Below, piece after piece: positions 63,390 to 64,000 of a stretch of 64,000 nt of DNA. Position 1 is the stretch's first letter. The number at the start of each line of letters is the position of its first letter. The position numbers were made by a program, and so were the translations under genes. Origin of the DNA: Thalassospiraceae bacterium LMO-SO8 (GTDB taxonomy: Bacteria; Pseudomonadota; Alphaproteobacteria; Rhodospirillales; Casp-alpha2); assembly GCA_031655335.1 (NCBI GenBank), contig CP134226.1:2170001-2234000 (forward strand). Direction: 5' to 3'. The notes under the pieces are model-generated. The model was not told where the DNA came from and made no database searches. It worked only from the letters and a program-made list of their open reading frames with translations.

Positions 63390-64000
63390 ATGGCAGACCT
63401 GCAACCCGTTCGCGGGACCCACGACATTCTGGCCGACGATTTCCGCCTGCACCGCCATATTTGTGACCGGGCGGCGGCCCTGGCCGCGCGACACGGGTTC
63501 CAGGAAATGACCCCGCCGATCTTCGAGTTCACGGAAGTGTTCTCGCGCACGCTGGGCGAAACGTCCGACGTGGTGACGAAGGAAATGTATACCTTCGACG
63601 ACCGGGGCGGCGATTCCATCACGCTCCGCCCCGAATTCACGGCGGGCATCGCGCGCGCCTTCATGTCGAACGGCCTGGCCCAGGAAGCGCCGCTGAAGTT
63701 CTTCGCCCGCGGTCCCGTGTTCCGTCACGAACGCCCGCAAAAGGGCCGCCTGCGCCAGTTCCACCAGATCGACGTGGAAATCCTGGGTGTGCCGGGCGCC
63801 CAGGCGGATATCGAGGTCATCGCCCTGGCCGCTCATATCCTGGACGACCTCGGTGTGGCCAAGGACGTGCGGTTGGAACTTAACACCCTGGGCGATCCCG
63901 AAAGTCGGCAGGCCTACCGGGGCGTGCTGCTGGACTATCTGGCCACGTACCGCAACGACCTGTCCGAGGACAGCCGCACGCGCATGGACAAGAACCCGCT
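63390..64000 (+). CDS. hisS: Histidyl-tRNA synthetase, 3' truncated by window end
   Basis: The first 203 codons of a class II aminoacyl-tRNA synthetase that charges tRNA-His. It begins MADLQPVRGTHDILADDF. Motif 1 (RHGFQEMTPPIFEFTEVF) and motif 2 (FARGPVFRHERPQKGRLRQFH) are both visible, as is TLRPEFTAGIAR. The gene continues beyond position 64000. The ispG-hisS order is usual for the group. Confidence 0.96.
   Translation, partial: MADLQPVRGTHDILADDFRLHRHICDRAAALAARHGFQEMTPPIFEFTEVFSRTLGETSDVVTKEMYTFDDRGGDSITLRPEFTAGIARAFMSNGLAQEAPLKFFARGPVFRHERPQKGRLRQFHQIDVEILGVPGAQADIEVIALAAHILDDLGVAKDVRLELNTLGDPESRQAYRGVLLDYLATYRNDLSEDSRTRMDKNP

Overview
The window reads as a chromosomal segment of a high-GC, probably marine or halotolerant alphaproteobacterium of Rhodospirillales type. 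Three things support this. Housekeeping blocks have the alphaproteobacterial gene content and order: purB / zeta subunit (DUF1476) / purC-purS-purQ / purL / bolA-grxD / rpsD, comF-grxC-nit, ubiG<>lysC-ptsP, and rodZ-like-ispG-hisS. The F1-ATPase zeta inhibitor family is alphaproteobacterial. Ectoine synthesis and phosphonate use point to a saline habitat. I saw no tRNA, rRNA, CRISPR array, IS element or prophage.

Region 1 (1-10.9 kb) is accessory metabolism. A truncated dimethylglycine/sarcosine-dehydrogenase-like FAD-folate enzyme is followed by phosphonoacetate hydrolase (phnA), phosphonoacetaldehyde dehydrogenase (phnY) and a Na+/phosphate symporter with a PhoU-like tail. Facing them is a four-gene spermidine/putrescine-type ABC importer (ATPase, binding protein, two permeases). 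Together they could import an aminophosphonate, remove or oxidise its amine, oxidise the aldehyde, cleave the C-P bond and move the released phosphate. The substrate is inferred.

Region 2 (11-28.8 kb) holds rpsD with a near-consensus promoter, the ahpC-ahpF peroxide pair, the grxD-bolA iron-sulfur pair and the purine genes. Accessory genes are inserted between them, notably a 5.5 kb group between purL and purQ: rhomboid protease, TauD-like dioxygenase, MmgE/PrpD protein, PilZ protein and TrkH.

Region 3 (28.8-40.4 kb) holds an acid-ceramidase-like Ntn hydrolase, a SAF-domain dehydrogenase, a CBS protein and the ectABC ectoine operon. The ect operon is preceded by a small ORF and mutually exclusive hairpins. 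Next come a flavin reductase and MFS transporter, then a class III nucleotide cyclase, a DUF2062 membrane protein and a cyclic-nucleotide-binding K+ channel.

Region 4 (40.4-64 kb) is mostly conserved housekeeping: radC, map, sfsA, methyltransferases, comF, grxC, a Nit amidase, ubiG, lysC, ptsP, a RodZ-like protein, ispG and the start of hisS. Interspersed are an OmpA porin, a second TauD dioxygenase with a divergent LysR regulator, a circularly permuted NlpC/P60-like protein, a sensor kinase and a hydroxyisobutyrate-dehydrogenase-type enzyme.
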